Notes under the pieces: generated by a model | Seen by the model: the letters and a program-made list of their open reading frames with translations, nothing else | Database searches by the model: none | What the model was told of the DNA's origin: nothing | Assembly (NCBI GenBank): GCA_964023205.1 | Contig: OZ026837.1 | Span: forward strand, 16,283,479-16,347,478 | Source of the DNA: Lutraria lutraria | Taxonomy: Eukaryota > Mollusca > Bivalvia > Venerida > Mactridae | Reading direction: 5' to 3' | Length of the DNA stretch: 64,000 nt | Shown: piece by piece, positions 23,031-34,442 of the stretch | Numbering within the stretch: the first letter of the stretch is position 1 | Layout of the letters: every line of letters begins with the position of its first letter | Program-made: the position numbers and the translations under genes

Positions 23031-24817
23031 AGATTTGGTTGTGCGTATAATTATGGTCTTGAGATTGTGATTTGGCATTTTACGGCACAATGCTCTTAGA
23101 GATTGTTTACATCGAACAAAATAGCGAATTCAAAGCATTGATGTAATCAATTATGCATCGACATGTAATGCAATATTACAAATAGTTTGAAGAAATAGAG
23201 AAGTAAACAGATTACAAGGTTATATAACATGCCCATAGTTCCACCTTACCGCAAATTCTGCAGAGCTGTAAAACAAAGAGCATGGCTCACTCCAACCAAC
23301 AACCACTATACGTCGTGAACAATTAAACGCTCAAAACTCAACCACTGAGCTCACAAAAGCACCCAATTACATCCACATTATAATACAGCAGGCAAAGCCA
23401 ATCCTCTCTTAGTAACCCACATATAATATATCATCATGAAGTACGATTCACATCAACACCGACATACATTAGAACATACATCTCTAATAAGAACGAAACA
23501 AAAAATATACTACACGAAAGACAGACGAAGTTCGCAAGATATTTCTGTTAACGAAAGTGCAGTAATACATTTCTACATACATGAACGAGTAGATAGTACT
23601 ACCAATATGTTAGAAACATTCTACAAAAATACATCAATAAGAAACAATTTTATAATTTTTCGCCCAGAAATGACTATGAAATACAAACACGCCGTTGTTT
23701 TCCCTAAGTACAGTAACAAGCATACATTTTTCTGAAAAGCACTCTTCCACATTATGTGTGAGACATGTGAGTACGATTTTGTGGACAAGAGATTGCTCCC
23801 GGCATTCTTTGAAGTTAATATCTAGGGGTGACTTTCTTGTTGTATGTTGGACAGTCAAGAATAAAAGAGCATTAAAATGGGATATGATATTTGTATTTAG
23901 AAGTAAGTATTATGTACACCAGTAATGTTCGTATAATATACGCAAAAACGTCATATATTCTCGGAATGCCATGTTTACACTCCCCTGTGTGGAAAGAACA
24001 AAACATAACATTGTGACCAAAAACAACAGAATCCGATCGACGATAAATGAAGCGAGTAAAGTTCAAAGGTGTACTATGGAGCAATTAAGAGGGACTGAAA
24101 ACCAAACATTTAAAACGCGTAGTATAGACGAAAACATACTAAAAGAGGATGCAAAGGAATATAAAGAACATGTTTAATCAGTCAGATTTTGGTTAAGATA
24201 AATCTCGCAAAATGCCTGATGAAAATGTAGAACAGCATCAACAAATGGCTTTCATCTGAAGAAATGTTCACATGTAATAAATCGCCGGAGAAGATAGAGC
24301 TATAATTTTCTTCTGACTATTCGTTACAAAGAGGACTATCCAGTAGTTTATGCCAGTGTGTCACAGGAGAGCGTATTGATATTCAAGAAAATCAAGTGAG
24401 AGACTGTCATGTATCTCTCCAGAAACCATTGCTTTCAGCTGAAAAGTTATTATCTCTGGAAAATTAGAAGAAAAAAACAGCGGTATTTTTTTCAAGATGT
24501 GCGGCATTATCATTGTGTGAAGATTTTGTTTACGACGGAAAGTAATAAAACAAAACAACACTGTGGATTAGCCTTTAGGAAGAGATATGCTGAAATGTGA
24601 AACCTGTCCTTATAGTTTATTACCTTACATGTCATTCGCCCTATTATTTATATCATTCATTCTGCCTGTGGTTTGTGTCAGCTTCCAGACAGCATTGTGG
24701 ATTTTCAAACACCACATGATTTTTGTATTAACTAAATATCTTAGCTGAAAACATTCTGCAAAGTACGGAAGCGCTGAGGGGACATTAAGACTTAACAGAT
24801 ACTCGTACAATGACTAC
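23031..24817. other. Unrecognised DNA
   Basis: I see nothing recognisable. Several 60-99-codon frames on both strands (for example 23436-23735) overlap one another and have no domains. Confidence 0.5.
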
Positions 24818-25183
24818 TTAAAGGTACATACCCTACAACTTGGTGCATCTAGAATCAAGGCATAATGATAATTAATTAAAAGCTTGTAAAGAAAAAAGCC
24901 GACGAAGATAGTTTCAGCCAAAAATTCATCCAATTAAAAATTAAATCACAAAAAATATTAGTTTCCATAAAAGATCGGAAACTCTTTGGAATTTGTTGTA
25001 CAATTTTTGGGTGGAAGTGATTTATTATTCATAGCTATGATTTTTGCGGCTAGTACCTAAACTAGTCATTTTATGACCCAAGTTCTTCTTGCAATTATCC
25101 ATTATATATTGTTTTACATATACATCTAACACATTTTTACACTTTCACAGAATGTTTGTCAGTTGTAGGGTATGCCCCTTTAA
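24818..25183. mobile_element. TTAA-flanked MITE, family M5
   Basis: TTAA at 24818-24821 and 25180-25183 flank a 358-bp element. Its ends are AGGTACATACCCTACAACT at the left and AGTTGTAGGGTATGCCCCT at the right, which are 19-bp inverted repeats with two mismatches. The interior is AT-rich and non-coding. The perfect TTAA duplication points to piggyBac-type mobilisation, but the termini differ from M4, so this is a separate family. Confidence 0.85.
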
Positions 25184-27579
25184 GAGTAACGACTTATTAT
25201 TTACATTTGGAATCCATTTTGATCGAATTATACCCGTTTGGGCTAAGTAATATTGGTTAAAGACATTTTTATCGATAAAGATAATCTATTAGTGTGTATG
25301 TTTAATTCGAAGCTAAATGCATCATTATTGAAGTTTTTATTTAGTCATGCTACAGGGTGTAACACTATATATGTTTCACTTTCAAAACGATGTAATGCAA
25401 AAACAAAGAACCAAATTGACTATATATTATCATAACTCATTTAAGTTTTTTCTCTTTCACTTTTTGGGGGGAAACGTTTGCGTCGTATATAACGGATATA
25501 TGGTATTTATAGTGTCTCTTTGAAAACACCGATAGCTCTATTCATTTATATTGATATTCTATGAAATAAAAATTCATAAAGATGAATAAAATTAACTAAA
25601 AGTTGGTATAAATTTCATGTTAATAATTTAACTGTGTGTGCAAATAAAACGATTTTAAATGTAAAGTTAAATCTTTTTTCTGCTCACTTCCGAACTTATT
25701 ATTTTTTTAAACCTACCCGATTTTATTTTGATTATTTTTGGTCTGGAATAGAGTTTGATTAATCTTCTGTTGTTTTCACAAATTTGAAGAAAATTTAATA
25801 ACTAATGAAATTGACGTCATTACTATAGAACAATTAAATAATATAAAGGAAAACTTTAAACTTAAGACACTCTTGATTTTTTATCAAAATAACTTAATGT
25901 AAGATCTGACATACAAGTCAGAATAATTGTCCGACTTAAAGCCCCATTAGCTTTTTGCTGTAGAAAAATGTATGCAGAAACATTTAATTGCTGACATCAT
26001 CCCAAGATAATTATTACCGCCGAAACAATCCCTTTTTCGTCTGAAAACACTAGTTTCACTTTTATAAACTTGAAATATGTAGGGCGCGTGACGTCACTTT
26101 ACTACGTGTGCATAGCATGACTGCGAGAAAACACAGGTGTTCTATAAATAATATTTATTTCAATGATATTGAAAAAAATACGATAATGGTTTCGGAAACA
26201 TTTTTTCTTGCTATAAAGTATGCACGGGAGGAAAACACTCCGGATTCCTCTGTTATAGAACAAACAGAAACTACCAGGACCAATACATTTATATGCTTAT
26301 GGGATTTTAATTAAATGTGGTGTCTAAAAGATATCTTTGATATTCCGTATCAACAGGAAATAGAATATGTTGTTTAAATAACTAATAAGAAAGTATGAGA
26401 AGAAAGCCAACGTTTGAAGTTATGAAATATGGATGAAGAGAAGATCAGGGAAATATTATGCAAAATATCTGACAATGTCATCTAGTCTGTTGATAATCTA
26501 AGAAAGAATTGCAACGGGTTCTGATAATTTAATTGGTGCAATAAATCATGAGAAACGAATGTGAACAAAATTGAGAGTTTCCAAGTAAGAAATCTGCTGT
26601 GGTTTTAATCCAATCTCTACACAGAGTTGTCGTTTGTAATTCCCCGCTGACATCTTCGTTAAATTCTGAGCGTTTTGCAAGATTCTTGAAAAACAAGGAA
26701 TTAAGCCACAAATGATACAAATTTTACTCCTTTGTGAAAAAATTATCTGTCGTGTGATACATTGGAGAAATAATATGTTCTGACTTTCCAGAAATCACAG
26801 CACCAAGAGCACTATCTCTCGACGGAAAGTGAGTCAGTTAGGTCGGTAAGTCAAATCGCTGAAATGGAAACAAATCACCGAAGTCAAAGTAAGTGTGATA
26901 CATTATGACAACAAATGCGCATTAAGAGTGAAACAAAAGCCTGACTTTGTGTATCAGATGGAAACTTAGGCGAATCGGACGCATGTTTTTGAACTACTTT
27001 TAAGACGTTGACAGAGATGTATGTGAGTGATCACGAACGACAACTCTGGCTAGAGATTGGTTTTAACCATTAACACTTTCTGATTCTCAATGTCAAACTA
27101 CTCGGGAGATTATATCGATGGGACCTGGGCATGTCTTTGTTTCAGGATGAGCAAAACACGACTTCACCATTTACTGAAACAATAACCTTTGTGTATTTGT
27201 GAATCAAGTAACAAATAAAACATATTCATGCAGTCTTCTCTCATTGTTTAAATCGGACACCAATAATCATATCATGCTGTAGCTGAAGTTTGCGAATCGT
27301 TAGAATTGTACAACTTTGCCCTAACGGACAATAAACACTCTTAAAATATGGATAGTCGAGGACTACAAGGACTCGACAGAGCGATATATTGGAGCCAACT
27401 ATTTAACTCGATGTCTGAAACTACAAGAAAAGACAATACTTAATGACAAAGATTTTGCGTCTTGGCAAGGAACATGTTCTCTACGTTAATTTAGCTGAAA
27501 ACTTCGTTTATTTAAGAAGATTAACCGACCATCATTAAAGTGGATAAGTGGATAGACATTTGCGGATAATCAAGATAGT
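25184..27579. other. Unrecognised DNA with two perfect CRE-like palindromes
   Basis: TGACGTCA occurs at 25812-25819 and 26089-26096, the latter within GCGTGACGTCAC. This is the consensus site of CREB/ATF factors. No promoter or exon is recognisable beside them. Otherwise the stretch is unrecognised; frames such as 26108-26314 have no domain. Confidence 0.45.
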
Positions 27580-27870
27580 AAAAAAAGGTAAAGGTTTTGT
27601 TTATTATAGTGTCACCCCTATTGAAAGGGTCAGCCAAGTTGGCTTATGAGACACCTAAGTATATTTTGTGCGCACAGTACCTCCCGAATCCCTTCTCTTT
27701 TTGCCGGGCGCCTGGCTGAGATGGGCCTGTGGTAATCATTATTTAACTAGTTGGCGTCTCAACAACCGGCACATCAGTTTTTATCCAGTCTCCACTGGGC
27801 TTCGAACCGTCTCACGCCACGGATGCGGTTTAACTGGACAGACAAACTCTCCACCTGTTTCTCCAGAAAA
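27580..27870 (-). mobile_element. tRNA-derived SINE family D, near full length
   Basis: On the minus strand the head shows an A-box-like TGTCCAGTTAAACCGC and the B box GGTTCGAAGCCC about 35 bases later. The body carries GGCGTCTCAACAACCGG (plus-strand reading) and a 3' end shared with 6938-7035, finishing in an A-rich tail. The 77-codon plus-strand frame at 27668-27901 lies inside it and is not a gene. Confidence 0.7.
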
Positions 27871-28239
27871 CAGACATAGAAAATGTGAAATGATATACTA
27901 GGGGAAATTGATATTTGTGGAATATCATTCACTTAAACATTTTTACTTGTTAAAACATACGGGTCGACATGCGGAGGTAAACAATCAATGAAGAAATATC
28001 TTAAAGTGCTAAAAGATATTCACAGGTACTCACATACTTTCATAAACGTGATGACATGATTAATGCTTATAGAAATGTGTTAAATGTGCTGACCAAACTG
28101 TAAAATACTTATACTCAAAATATTATTCAGGGATAGGACTAAAAACTTAACGGCTGTATTAGAGTAGAATAAAGATATAATGATAGGCTGTGGACATAGT
28201 TTAGTTCATTGTTTAGTGTGATGGACTAATAATTCGACA
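27871..28239. other. Unrecognised intergenic DNA
   Basis: Nothing recognised in this 0.37-kb stretch between two SINEs. Confidence 0.5.
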
Positions 28240-28375
28240 CATTTGAGAAAAATGTCGATTTCCCTCCATAATTATGTTGAGAAGTGCCTGGCTCCTTGAG
28301 GAAGGGTAAGTTAGGGTAAGTTTGTACAGGTTAGTATACTGTCTATGAAAAGGAATTAAGTGAATCGGTTTGTTT
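28240..28375 (+). mobile_element. tRNA-SINE family B, 5'-truncated copy
   Basis: It shares GTCGATTTCCCTCC, GAGAAGTGCCTG, CTTGAGGAAGGGTAAGTTAG, TACTGTC and TTAAGTGAATCGG with the body of the copy at 34443-34680, in the same order. The tRNA-like head is absent. Confidence 0.65.
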
Positions 28376-28385
28376 GACAATGTTG

Positions 28386-28632
28386 GAGTTTTAAGCCCCT
28401 TTTCAGCAGTCAGAGTCGTATGAGACGGACAGTTTACCTGTATAGAGGGTCGTGGGTTCGAGTCAAACTACCGATCCTGTCTGTCTCTTTATGTGAGAAA
28501 GTAGGCATTGCTTATGGAGGATGAGATCAAGTGTAAGTACTGGTTCTTCCCAGGAATTATGGTTAGGTGAACTTTCAGTCGCATATCACTCTGACTGTTG
28601 AAAAGGGGCGTACAACACAAACAAACAAACAT
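28386..28632 (+). mobile_element. SINE family A, copy 2: head replaced by its own inverted tail
   Basis: From about 28440 this is a normal plus-strand family A body: B box GTGGGTTCGAGTC, TTTATGTGAGAAAGTAGGCA, GACTGTTGAAAAGGGGCGTA and a CAAA tail. The A-box half of the head is missing. In its place 28386-28440 carries the 3' body in reverse (AGCCCCTTTTCAGCAGTCAG, GTATGAGACGGACAGTTTAC). The copy therefore folds back on itself and has lost half its internal promoter. Template switching during reverse transcription or an inverted insertion would explain it. Confidence 0.75.
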
Positions 28633-29143
28633 TAACTATTTTGTGTTGCGGTGGAAGAAAACAATACTAGTTATTAGGGCTTTGTCATAAGTTTGTATAT
28701 GAAGTTTCTGAATACAGTCATGAACTTATTGTCAATTAGACACGATGTTGTAATACATTCTTTTCGTGAAAATTTCTGTGTGAGTCTAATGCTTTGTCGA
28801 ATAAAAATATCATTATGGCGAGCGTCGTTTCACGAAAGAGAGAAAAAATGTAACTATATCCCAGTGTCAGGGAATGTAAAAAGCATTTTTAGTTAAGAAA
28901 ACATAGTGATATAAGTTACTTTAGAGTGTCCCAAGCAATTATTCATTCTGAGAAGATACATTGTATAAGAACCATACACTGCCTAGAAAGTGGTTTATAC
29001 GGAGAAGATTATTTTACCATCTACAAATTCTATTTCTATTTTAAGCCCATTCAATAATCAGTTTTAGTAAGGACTGATATGTCCTGCTGTGACATCCTCA
29101 ATGTTTCTTGTATATGCATGTTTACCTCAACATGTGTCTCTTT
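28633..29143. other. Unrecognised intergenic DNA
   Basis: Nothing recognised; the 67-codon frame at 28693-28896 has no domain. Confidence 0.5.
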
Positions 29144-29326
29144 ATACGGTCAAACGTGTGTAAGAGGCCACCTCAGTAGAAGGCCACTCTGTGAATAAAA
29201 GGCCATTCTTTCAAAATAATGTCATTGATTATGCAGAACAAATTGACCCTCGAATAAAGGCCATCTGTCAATAAAGGCCACATTATGTGTTTCCTAAGGG
29301 TGGAATTTGTTTACAGGTTAGTCTGT
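29144..29326 (+). mobile_element. MITE family M2, copy 3
   Basis: TA then CGGTCAAACGTGTGTAAGAG at the left and CAGGTTAGTCTG before TA at the right are diverged M2 ends. The interior has the family's GGCCACCTC, TGTGAATAAAAGGCCATTCT and AATAAAGGCCA blocks. Length is about 183 bp. Confidence 0.7.
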
Positions 29327-29714
29327 ACTTACAAAATAGTTCTTAAGTATGATAGGTGTGGGTTAATTTGGAGACATTTTATGTACGTCTAGATTTGTTG
29401 GAAAATGCACGTTCTTACTAAATTAAGAATTAAGTACTTTTAGGATAGATGCATTATTATGAATTAAGGAAGATAAACTTTGAGTCTTAATATTTTATAC
29501 GAAATCAAATCAATTAACTGTCTTACTAACAAAATGGACTATTTGGACCGAAGATATAAGTAGAGTATTGTACTTTTATTACGGATGACCATGACGCACC
29601 ACGCCTTTTAAGTTAAATAAAGTTCAAAATGCAACAAAATATTGATTAGCTATTTTATTCTTACCCCCTACAACACTGGGATATTTTATAAAGGAGTACA
29701 ATTGGAATTGAACT
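29327..29714. other. Unrecognised intergenic DNA
   Basis: I see nothing recognisable in this stretch. Confidence 0.5.
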
Positions 29715-29866
29715 ATAGCTCAGCTCTCCACAGCCGTCACTCGCTCTGCGCGACTGAATGTTGATGCGGATCTTGTACGACGTTTTTTCTATCCGTCATG
29801 CAATTGTTAAACTAGTTCCCGTGTAAGTCCAGGTAAGTACAGTTTCCATGAGTACTTCCAGCACTT
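29715..29866 (-). repeat. Dispersed repeat R1, copy 3
   Basis: On the minus strand it reads CATGGAAACTGTACTTACCT, ACACGGGAACTAGTTTAACA, TTGCATGACGGATAG and AACGTCGTAC, followed by a CGCGCAGAGCGAG block that corresponds to GCGCGCCGAGCG of copy 1. Confidence 0.65.
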
Positions 29867-30345
29867 TGATTTTTTTCACTAGAACCGCCAATTAGCGTCG
29901 TTCGTTACTTACCAGTTAATTAAAAATGTTTTCAAAGAAATTCTAATTAATTTTACGGTCAATATTTTTAATTTGATATCTGTTAATATCATCAATGTTC
30001 CGCTAATTGGAGAAGTTTTACCCAGATGTAAATTAAGCCTTTAACTCTTCTGACTGAAGTCTAAATAATGGAGTGAGTAGTTATACCTTTAAGCTTCTAC
30101 GGGAAACATTATATTTGCAGGAACGGTTGAATGGGGTTATTTTTAACATTGAAAGCACGCACGTCATATAAGTTATGAAAATGAGACGTTCATATTTAAT
30201 ACATTCAAAGAGCTTTAGTGCAAGTACTGCCTTTGTGTTGAGCGCTAGATTTTCTTTATCGAAAAGCACCTCCATTTTCGTTTTAGCCACACATTAGTTC
30301 AGGTGTTAAACCAGATGAATATTAATATTCATATTTTACACGAAG
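29867..30345. other. Unrecognised intergenic DNA
   Basis: Nothing recognised; the 69-codon minus frame at 30081-30290 has no domain. Confidence 0.5.
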
Positions 30346-30546
30346 TTCTGTAAAACATCGTTTATCCGAAATCGTCGGAACCGAAATATTTTTTTGGATA
30401 ATACATGGTTTCGGATAACACAATTCAGATAATTGAATTTATTTTACATTGAAATGTATAGGGCGGGGGGATCGGCATCGAAAATTCATTTTTGATAACA
30501 CCAGGATTTCGGTTTTCCGAGCTCGGATGATCGGGACTTCACTGTA
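30346..30546 (-). mobile_element. Pogo/Tigger-like MITE, family M6, full copy
   Basis: The right end, read on the minus strand, is TA then CAGTGAAGTCCCGATCATCC. The left end (CTGTAAAACATCG, TTTATCCGAAATCG) is its diverged inverted repeat, over about 40 bp. The middle has ACATTGAAATGTATAGGGCG, the reverse complement of the block shared with 1949-2055. The element is about 200 bp, TA-flanked at the right and non-coding, as expected for a pogo-class MITE. Confidence 0.7.
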
Positions 30547-30567
30547 TACTAATTAAAAAGTAAATTC

Positions 30568-30838
30568 ACAATTATTTTCAAACCTCCTCCGTGGTCGAGT
30601 AGGTAAGGTCGCTGACTTCAAATCCCTGTAACCTCTCACTGATGGAGGGCCGTGGGTTCGAGCCCCGCTACCCACCATGATTCTTTATGTGAGAAAGTAG
30701 GCAGTTGGTTGTGGAGAATGGGAGTCTTGTGCTGGTTCTTCCCAGGATCAACACTTAGGTGAACTGTCCGCCTCATATGACTCTGACTATTGAAAAGAGG
30801 CGTAAAACCCAATATAAACAAACAAACAATTATTTTCA
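30568..30838 (+). mobile_element. SINE family A, copy 3, intact with 13-bp target duplication
   Basis: ACAATTATTTTCA occurs at 30568-30580 and again at 30826-30838. Between them lies a full family A SINE: head CTCCGTGGTCGAGTAGGTAA, GCTGACTTCAAATCCC, B box GTGGGTTCGAGCCCC, body TTTATGTGAGAAAGTAGGCA, GGTTCTTCCCAGGA, TATTGAAAAGAGGCGTAAAA and a CAAA-rich tail. A 13-bp duplication is typical of LINE-endonuclease integration. This is the best reference copy of the family in the window. The 67-codon minus frame at 30636-30839 lies inside it. Confidence 0.9.
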
Positions 30839-31210
30839 TGTACTCTTATTTAGTACACTTAGTAAAGTACAAACTAGCATAAAACTTGACTACTTGTAAG
30901 CGATAAACATGGCAATAGGTTGCTTTTTATGAGTTCGTCTTTTAATGCTAGAACTTTGTAAATGTTCTATTGGATATGAGTCACTTTAGAATGAGTCACG
31001 ACGCGTTTTTCTACAATAATGGAACAAGCAGTAGATATATACCGTACTCGTATCAAGCTTCTATAATGACTTATACGGATTACTGTTTGATTTCAACATT
31101 CATGCTGTTGCTATGGGATTATATTTGAAAGTACAACGAGTGATTGTTCCAGTGTAATTAATGTACTGTACATATTTGCATAGATATAGTATAGTTAAGT
31201 CTTTCATATG
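30839..31210. other. Unrecognised intergenic DNA
   Basis: I see nothing recognisable between the SINE and the MITE that follows. Confidence 0.5.
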
Positions 31211-31422
31211 CTGCGGAATCATTAATATTCGTTGGGGATTTAATTTCGTGGATTTCGTAGGTCGGCTGATCCACGAAATCAAATACACACGAATTTTAAT
31301 GCTACGGCTTTCTTATCAAAAATCAAAATCTACTTATTATAATTTTATGTCCCCACGAAATAGCCATTTTAGTAAAAAAAACACGAAAATTGAGCTCAAC
31401 GAAAATAAATGAAAATACAGTA
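31211..31422. mobile_element. MITE family M3, copy 1
   Basis: Family M3 runs from CTGTGGAATCATTAATTTTC to AACGAAAATAAATGAAAATA then CAG, flanked by TA. Here the left end reads CTGCGGAATCATTAATATTC (left TA decayed) and the right end is intact. The interior has sub-terminal palindromic sequence (GGATTTCGTAGG, CCACGAAATCAAAT). The 62- and 83-codon frames across it are not genes. Confidence 0.8.
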
Positions 31423-31497
31423 TTTATGTATCGAATCGTTGTTTCTTTGTGTGCTTTGCCTCGGAGAATAAAACAGTATGTAATAGATACAGTACGA

Positions 31498-31649
31498 GTT
31501 TTTCTTCAAAAGTGTCTTCTTACAGACGCAAGAAGACGGTTCGCTTAGAAAAACAACCAATTTGTCCGAGGCGAAGCCGAGGATTAAATGGTTGTTTGTC
31601 TAAGGGAACCGTCTTCTTAGCGTCTGTAAGAAGACATTTTTGAAGAAAA
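31498..31649. mobile_element. Foldback hairpin with about 66-bp arms
   Basis: The left arm (TTTTCTTCAAAAGTGTCTTC, TTACAGACGC, AAGAAGACGGTTC, AACAACCA) is matched by its reverse complement at the right with few mismatches. The centre is CCGAGGCGAAGCCGAGG, itself palindromic. The whole 152-bp element can form a near-complete hairpin. Part of an arm recurs diverged at about 31715-31738. The frames at 31449-31643 and 31600-31860 are by-products. Confidence 0.75.
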
Positions 31650-31983
31650 TACCAGTACGTGCATCTGACTTATACGACGGTAAAGGGTAATGTCCACGTG
31701 AAAGTTGAGTTCTTACAAACGTTAGAAGACACTTTTTTAATAGCTCTGCTGGGGTATAGTCGTATAACAACAGAACAGAACAGAGCAGAATATTTATTAA
31801 TTGACTTAGTATATACATTATATCAACATACAATATGATACAAACACATGCATGCAGCAAAAAGAGTTCAAGTTAATGAAGGAGAAAACTGACAAGGAAT
31901 GTAGGGGGTTTAATTTGGTAATGCTTGGTTGTTGATATTTATTAGGGGAAAAAATTAGCATAATGTTATCTCAGATATTATTT
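31650..31983. other. Unrecognised intergenic DNA
   Basis: Apart from the diverged partial arm at 31715-31738, nothing is recognised. Confidence 0.5.
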
Positions 31984-32236
31984 TGTTTGTTTGTTTAGTC
32001 GAGTTTTACGCCCTTTTTCAACAGTCAGAATCATAGAGATGGACAGTTCACCTAACCATCGTTCACGGGAAGAACAAGCGCTAGACTCCCATCCTCCGTA
32101 AGCAACTGAACTGTCACTTTCTCACATAAAGAAACACTGTAGGTAGCTGGGTTCGAACCCACGACCCTCTAAATATCACTGAAAGGTTAAGGTGATTTGA
32201 AGTCAGCGACTTTAACCACTCTATCATGGAAGCGGG
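31984..32236 (-). mobile_element. SINE family A, copy 4
   Basis: On the minus strand: GCTTCCATGATAGAGTGGTT in the head, GTCGCTGACTTCAAATCACC, B box GTGGGTTCGAACCC, CTTTATGTGAGAAAGTGACA, GTTCTTCCCGTGAACGATGG and a CAAA-repeat tail. The head has accumulated substitutions in the A-box region. Confidence 0.82.
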
Positions 32237-32349
32237 CCGTCAAAATATGAAGCTTTCTATACGTTCAGTGCATGTATATGGTAACGAAAACTTAGCCAGT
32301 AAATAATACATTCATTAAGGAGAGTCATCTGCTGGTAGCAATGTTGGTA

Positions 32350-32523
32350 TACAGTCAAACCTGCGTTAGTGGTCATCTCCGAAAAAAAGGCCACCCTGTG
32401 AATAAAGACCATTCTTTTTAAAACAAGCATTGAGTACTAGTATATAGAACAAAAGGCCACTAGTTAATTAAGGTCACATTTTGTCTTTCAAAAGGGTGGC
32501 CTATGTTCACAGTTTTCACTGTA
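32350..32523 (+). mobile_element. MITE family M2, copy 4 (best preserved ends)
   Basis: TA then CAGTCAAACCTGCG at the left, and AGTTTTCACTG before TA at the right, give 12-14 bp inverted repeats with two mismatches. The interior carries GTCATCTCCGAAA, AAGGCCACCCTGTGAATAAA and AAAGGGTGGCCTA. Length is about 174 bp and it is non-coding. Confidence 0.78.
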
Positions 32524-32847
32524 TGCCATGTATGTCTGACTGGGTATTAGTAATCTTACAGATGTGTTTTATATATAACCCTGAGTTTATGTCGTTCACA
32601 CGTGTACATGAGTTCCGAACAATGAAAGAAATACGGATTACGCAGTATTGAAAAACAATAGTGTCCCTATAAACACACCATGCGAGAAGAACTTGCAGGA
32701 AAGAATTATTTTGAAGAGGAACTCAACAATACAATGATATTAAGTCGGCGTAGTTCAAGGAAATTACTATGTCTCAGGAGGCACATAATTTTATGTGTCT
32801 CGCCAGAGTTTTTATCTTAAAAGCATTCACAGAAGTGACCTAAACTA

Positions 32848-33105
32848 AACAGACGTTGTTTGTTTGTTTTTACGCCCCTTTTCAACAGTCATGGTCATAT
32901 GTTGCCGACAGTTCACCTTACCAACGTTCACGGGAAGAACCAGTACTAGACTCCCATCCTGCGTAAACAACTGCCTACTTTCTCACATAAAGAGACATGG
33001 TCGGTAGCTGGGCTCGAATCCTTGATCCTCTATCAGTGAGAGGTCACAGTAATTTGAAGTCAGCGACCTTAACAATTCGACGACGGAGGCGGGTCTGAAC
33101 AGACG
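32848..33105 (-). mobile_element. SINE family A, copy 5, with 8-bp target duplication
   Basis: AACAGACG occurs at 32848-32855 and 33098-33105. The minus-strand SINE between them has head CCGTCGTCGAATTGTTAA, B box GGATTCGAGCCC, CTTTATGTGAGAAAGTAGGC, GTTCTTCCCGTGAACGTTGG and a tail of CAAA units. Confidence 0.85.
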
Positions 33106-33261
33106 CACTCTACAGTACTAGTATCGAATTGCATTCCTACACAAAGTATTTCGATCAATATAGTTATGCTTCTGTCAAGAGATATGATTTAACACTTGAT
33201 GTGTCTGAAGCGTACCAGTGGTGGTTCAATTTGTCAACGATAGTCTTCGATAATCAGAAAG

Positions 33262-33463
33262 TACTTTGGAATCATTAATTTTCGTTGGGGATTTAATTTC
33301 ATGGATGAGCCGACCCACGAAATCTAATCCCCACGATTTAAATGCAGAGATAAGGCATTTCTTTTCAAAAATCAAAATCCACGAATTTATGTCCCCACGA
33401 AATAGCCATTTTTTGTAAAAACCACGAAAAGTGAGTCCGATGAAAATAAACGAAAATACAGTA
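33262..33463. mobile_element. MITE family M3, copy 2
   Basis: TA then CTTTGGAATCATTAATTTTC at the left and GAAAATAAACGAAAATACAG before TA at the right. It lacks about ten bases of the sub-terminal palindrome present in copy 3, and is 202 bp long. Confidence 0.82.
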
Positions 33464-34118
33464 TTGTAACTTTTGGGTCTATGGGTTCATAGATAAAATT
33501 CCCAATGTTCCAGAGTGTGTCGAGAAGACAATTAACTGGGTGGTGTATGGTTCAATATATATGATGTATTCTTCATGCAGTTCCCATGATCATAATATTC
33601 ACATAATCACAGATTCACATAATAGATCAGCACGAGTTTTGGATCTTGCTGACAAGTACAATAAGTTCTATCACTCATACAATCTCAATGACTGGATGGT
33701 GTCATCATATAATCAAAACATCTAAAACATCGATTTTCTCAAGACAGAAGAGAACTCTAAATCAAGTTCTCTCTTCAAGACTGATTCTCCAACTGATTAT
33801 AACAAAGGTGTGGTCAGCTGACTGGTCTTAAGTCACTTGACCATGACTAATACACAACAGACAACTCAATTAATAAAGGAATACAAATACCAGTAATCTC
33901 CCCTAAACATTGCCGTACTGTCCCTGTTACAGTATTTGTCAAAAATGGATATAGCCGGTAATCAGCATAAAAGATGAAGCATTTCTATTCATTGTACATA
34001 TTCATTCGAGCTTAAATTGTATACAGATAGGAAAAGTTCCTAAATTCCTACATTCATGAATTTGTTTAATGTTGGTTCCTCTAATTTGCGGGCGCCAGGG
34101 ATTACGTGTCGATTATAT
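33464..34118. other. Unrecognised intergenic DNA
   Basis: I see nothing recognisable; the overlapping 61-codon frames at 33540-33831 have no domains. Confidence 0.5.
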
Positions 34119-34170
34119 GTACCGTGCAACCTCTCCAGAGCTGCCCTCTCTTGGGCACCATCCTCCCGTA
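34119..34170 (+). mobile_element. MITE family M1, 5' fragment
   Basis: CCGTGCAACCTCTCCAGAGC, then TGCCCTCTCTTGGGCACC, matches the left end of family M1 as at 40274. The right end is missing. Confidence 0.55.
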
Positions 34171-34442
34171 CGAAGCTTTCGGAAATGCTCGGCAAATGTA
34201 AAATGCAAACAAAACGTCGTATTTTATCCTCCGAAAAAAATATTAAATATTGTTTTCACAAGACAGGAACGGTCAAATTATAACATTAGATTATTGGTCC
34301 CTTCTGTACCATTTTGGGAACATTTTAATATCACAATATTGCGAGGTATTTTGTACATTGAAAATAATACCAATTTTAAGGCATATTGTGGCTTTAAATG
34401 GTCCATTACTCACAGTAGATCAAGTATTAGACTATCTATTAA
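34171..34442. other. Unrecognised intergenic DNA
   Basis: Nothing recognised. The 174-codon frame at 34069-34593 spans an M1 fragment, this stretch and a SINE head, so it is not a gene. Confidence 0.55.

Noticed and set aside
25936..25955. TTAAAGCCCCATTAG as the start of another TTAA MITE
   Set aside because: No matching inverted end followed by TTAA could be found downstream.
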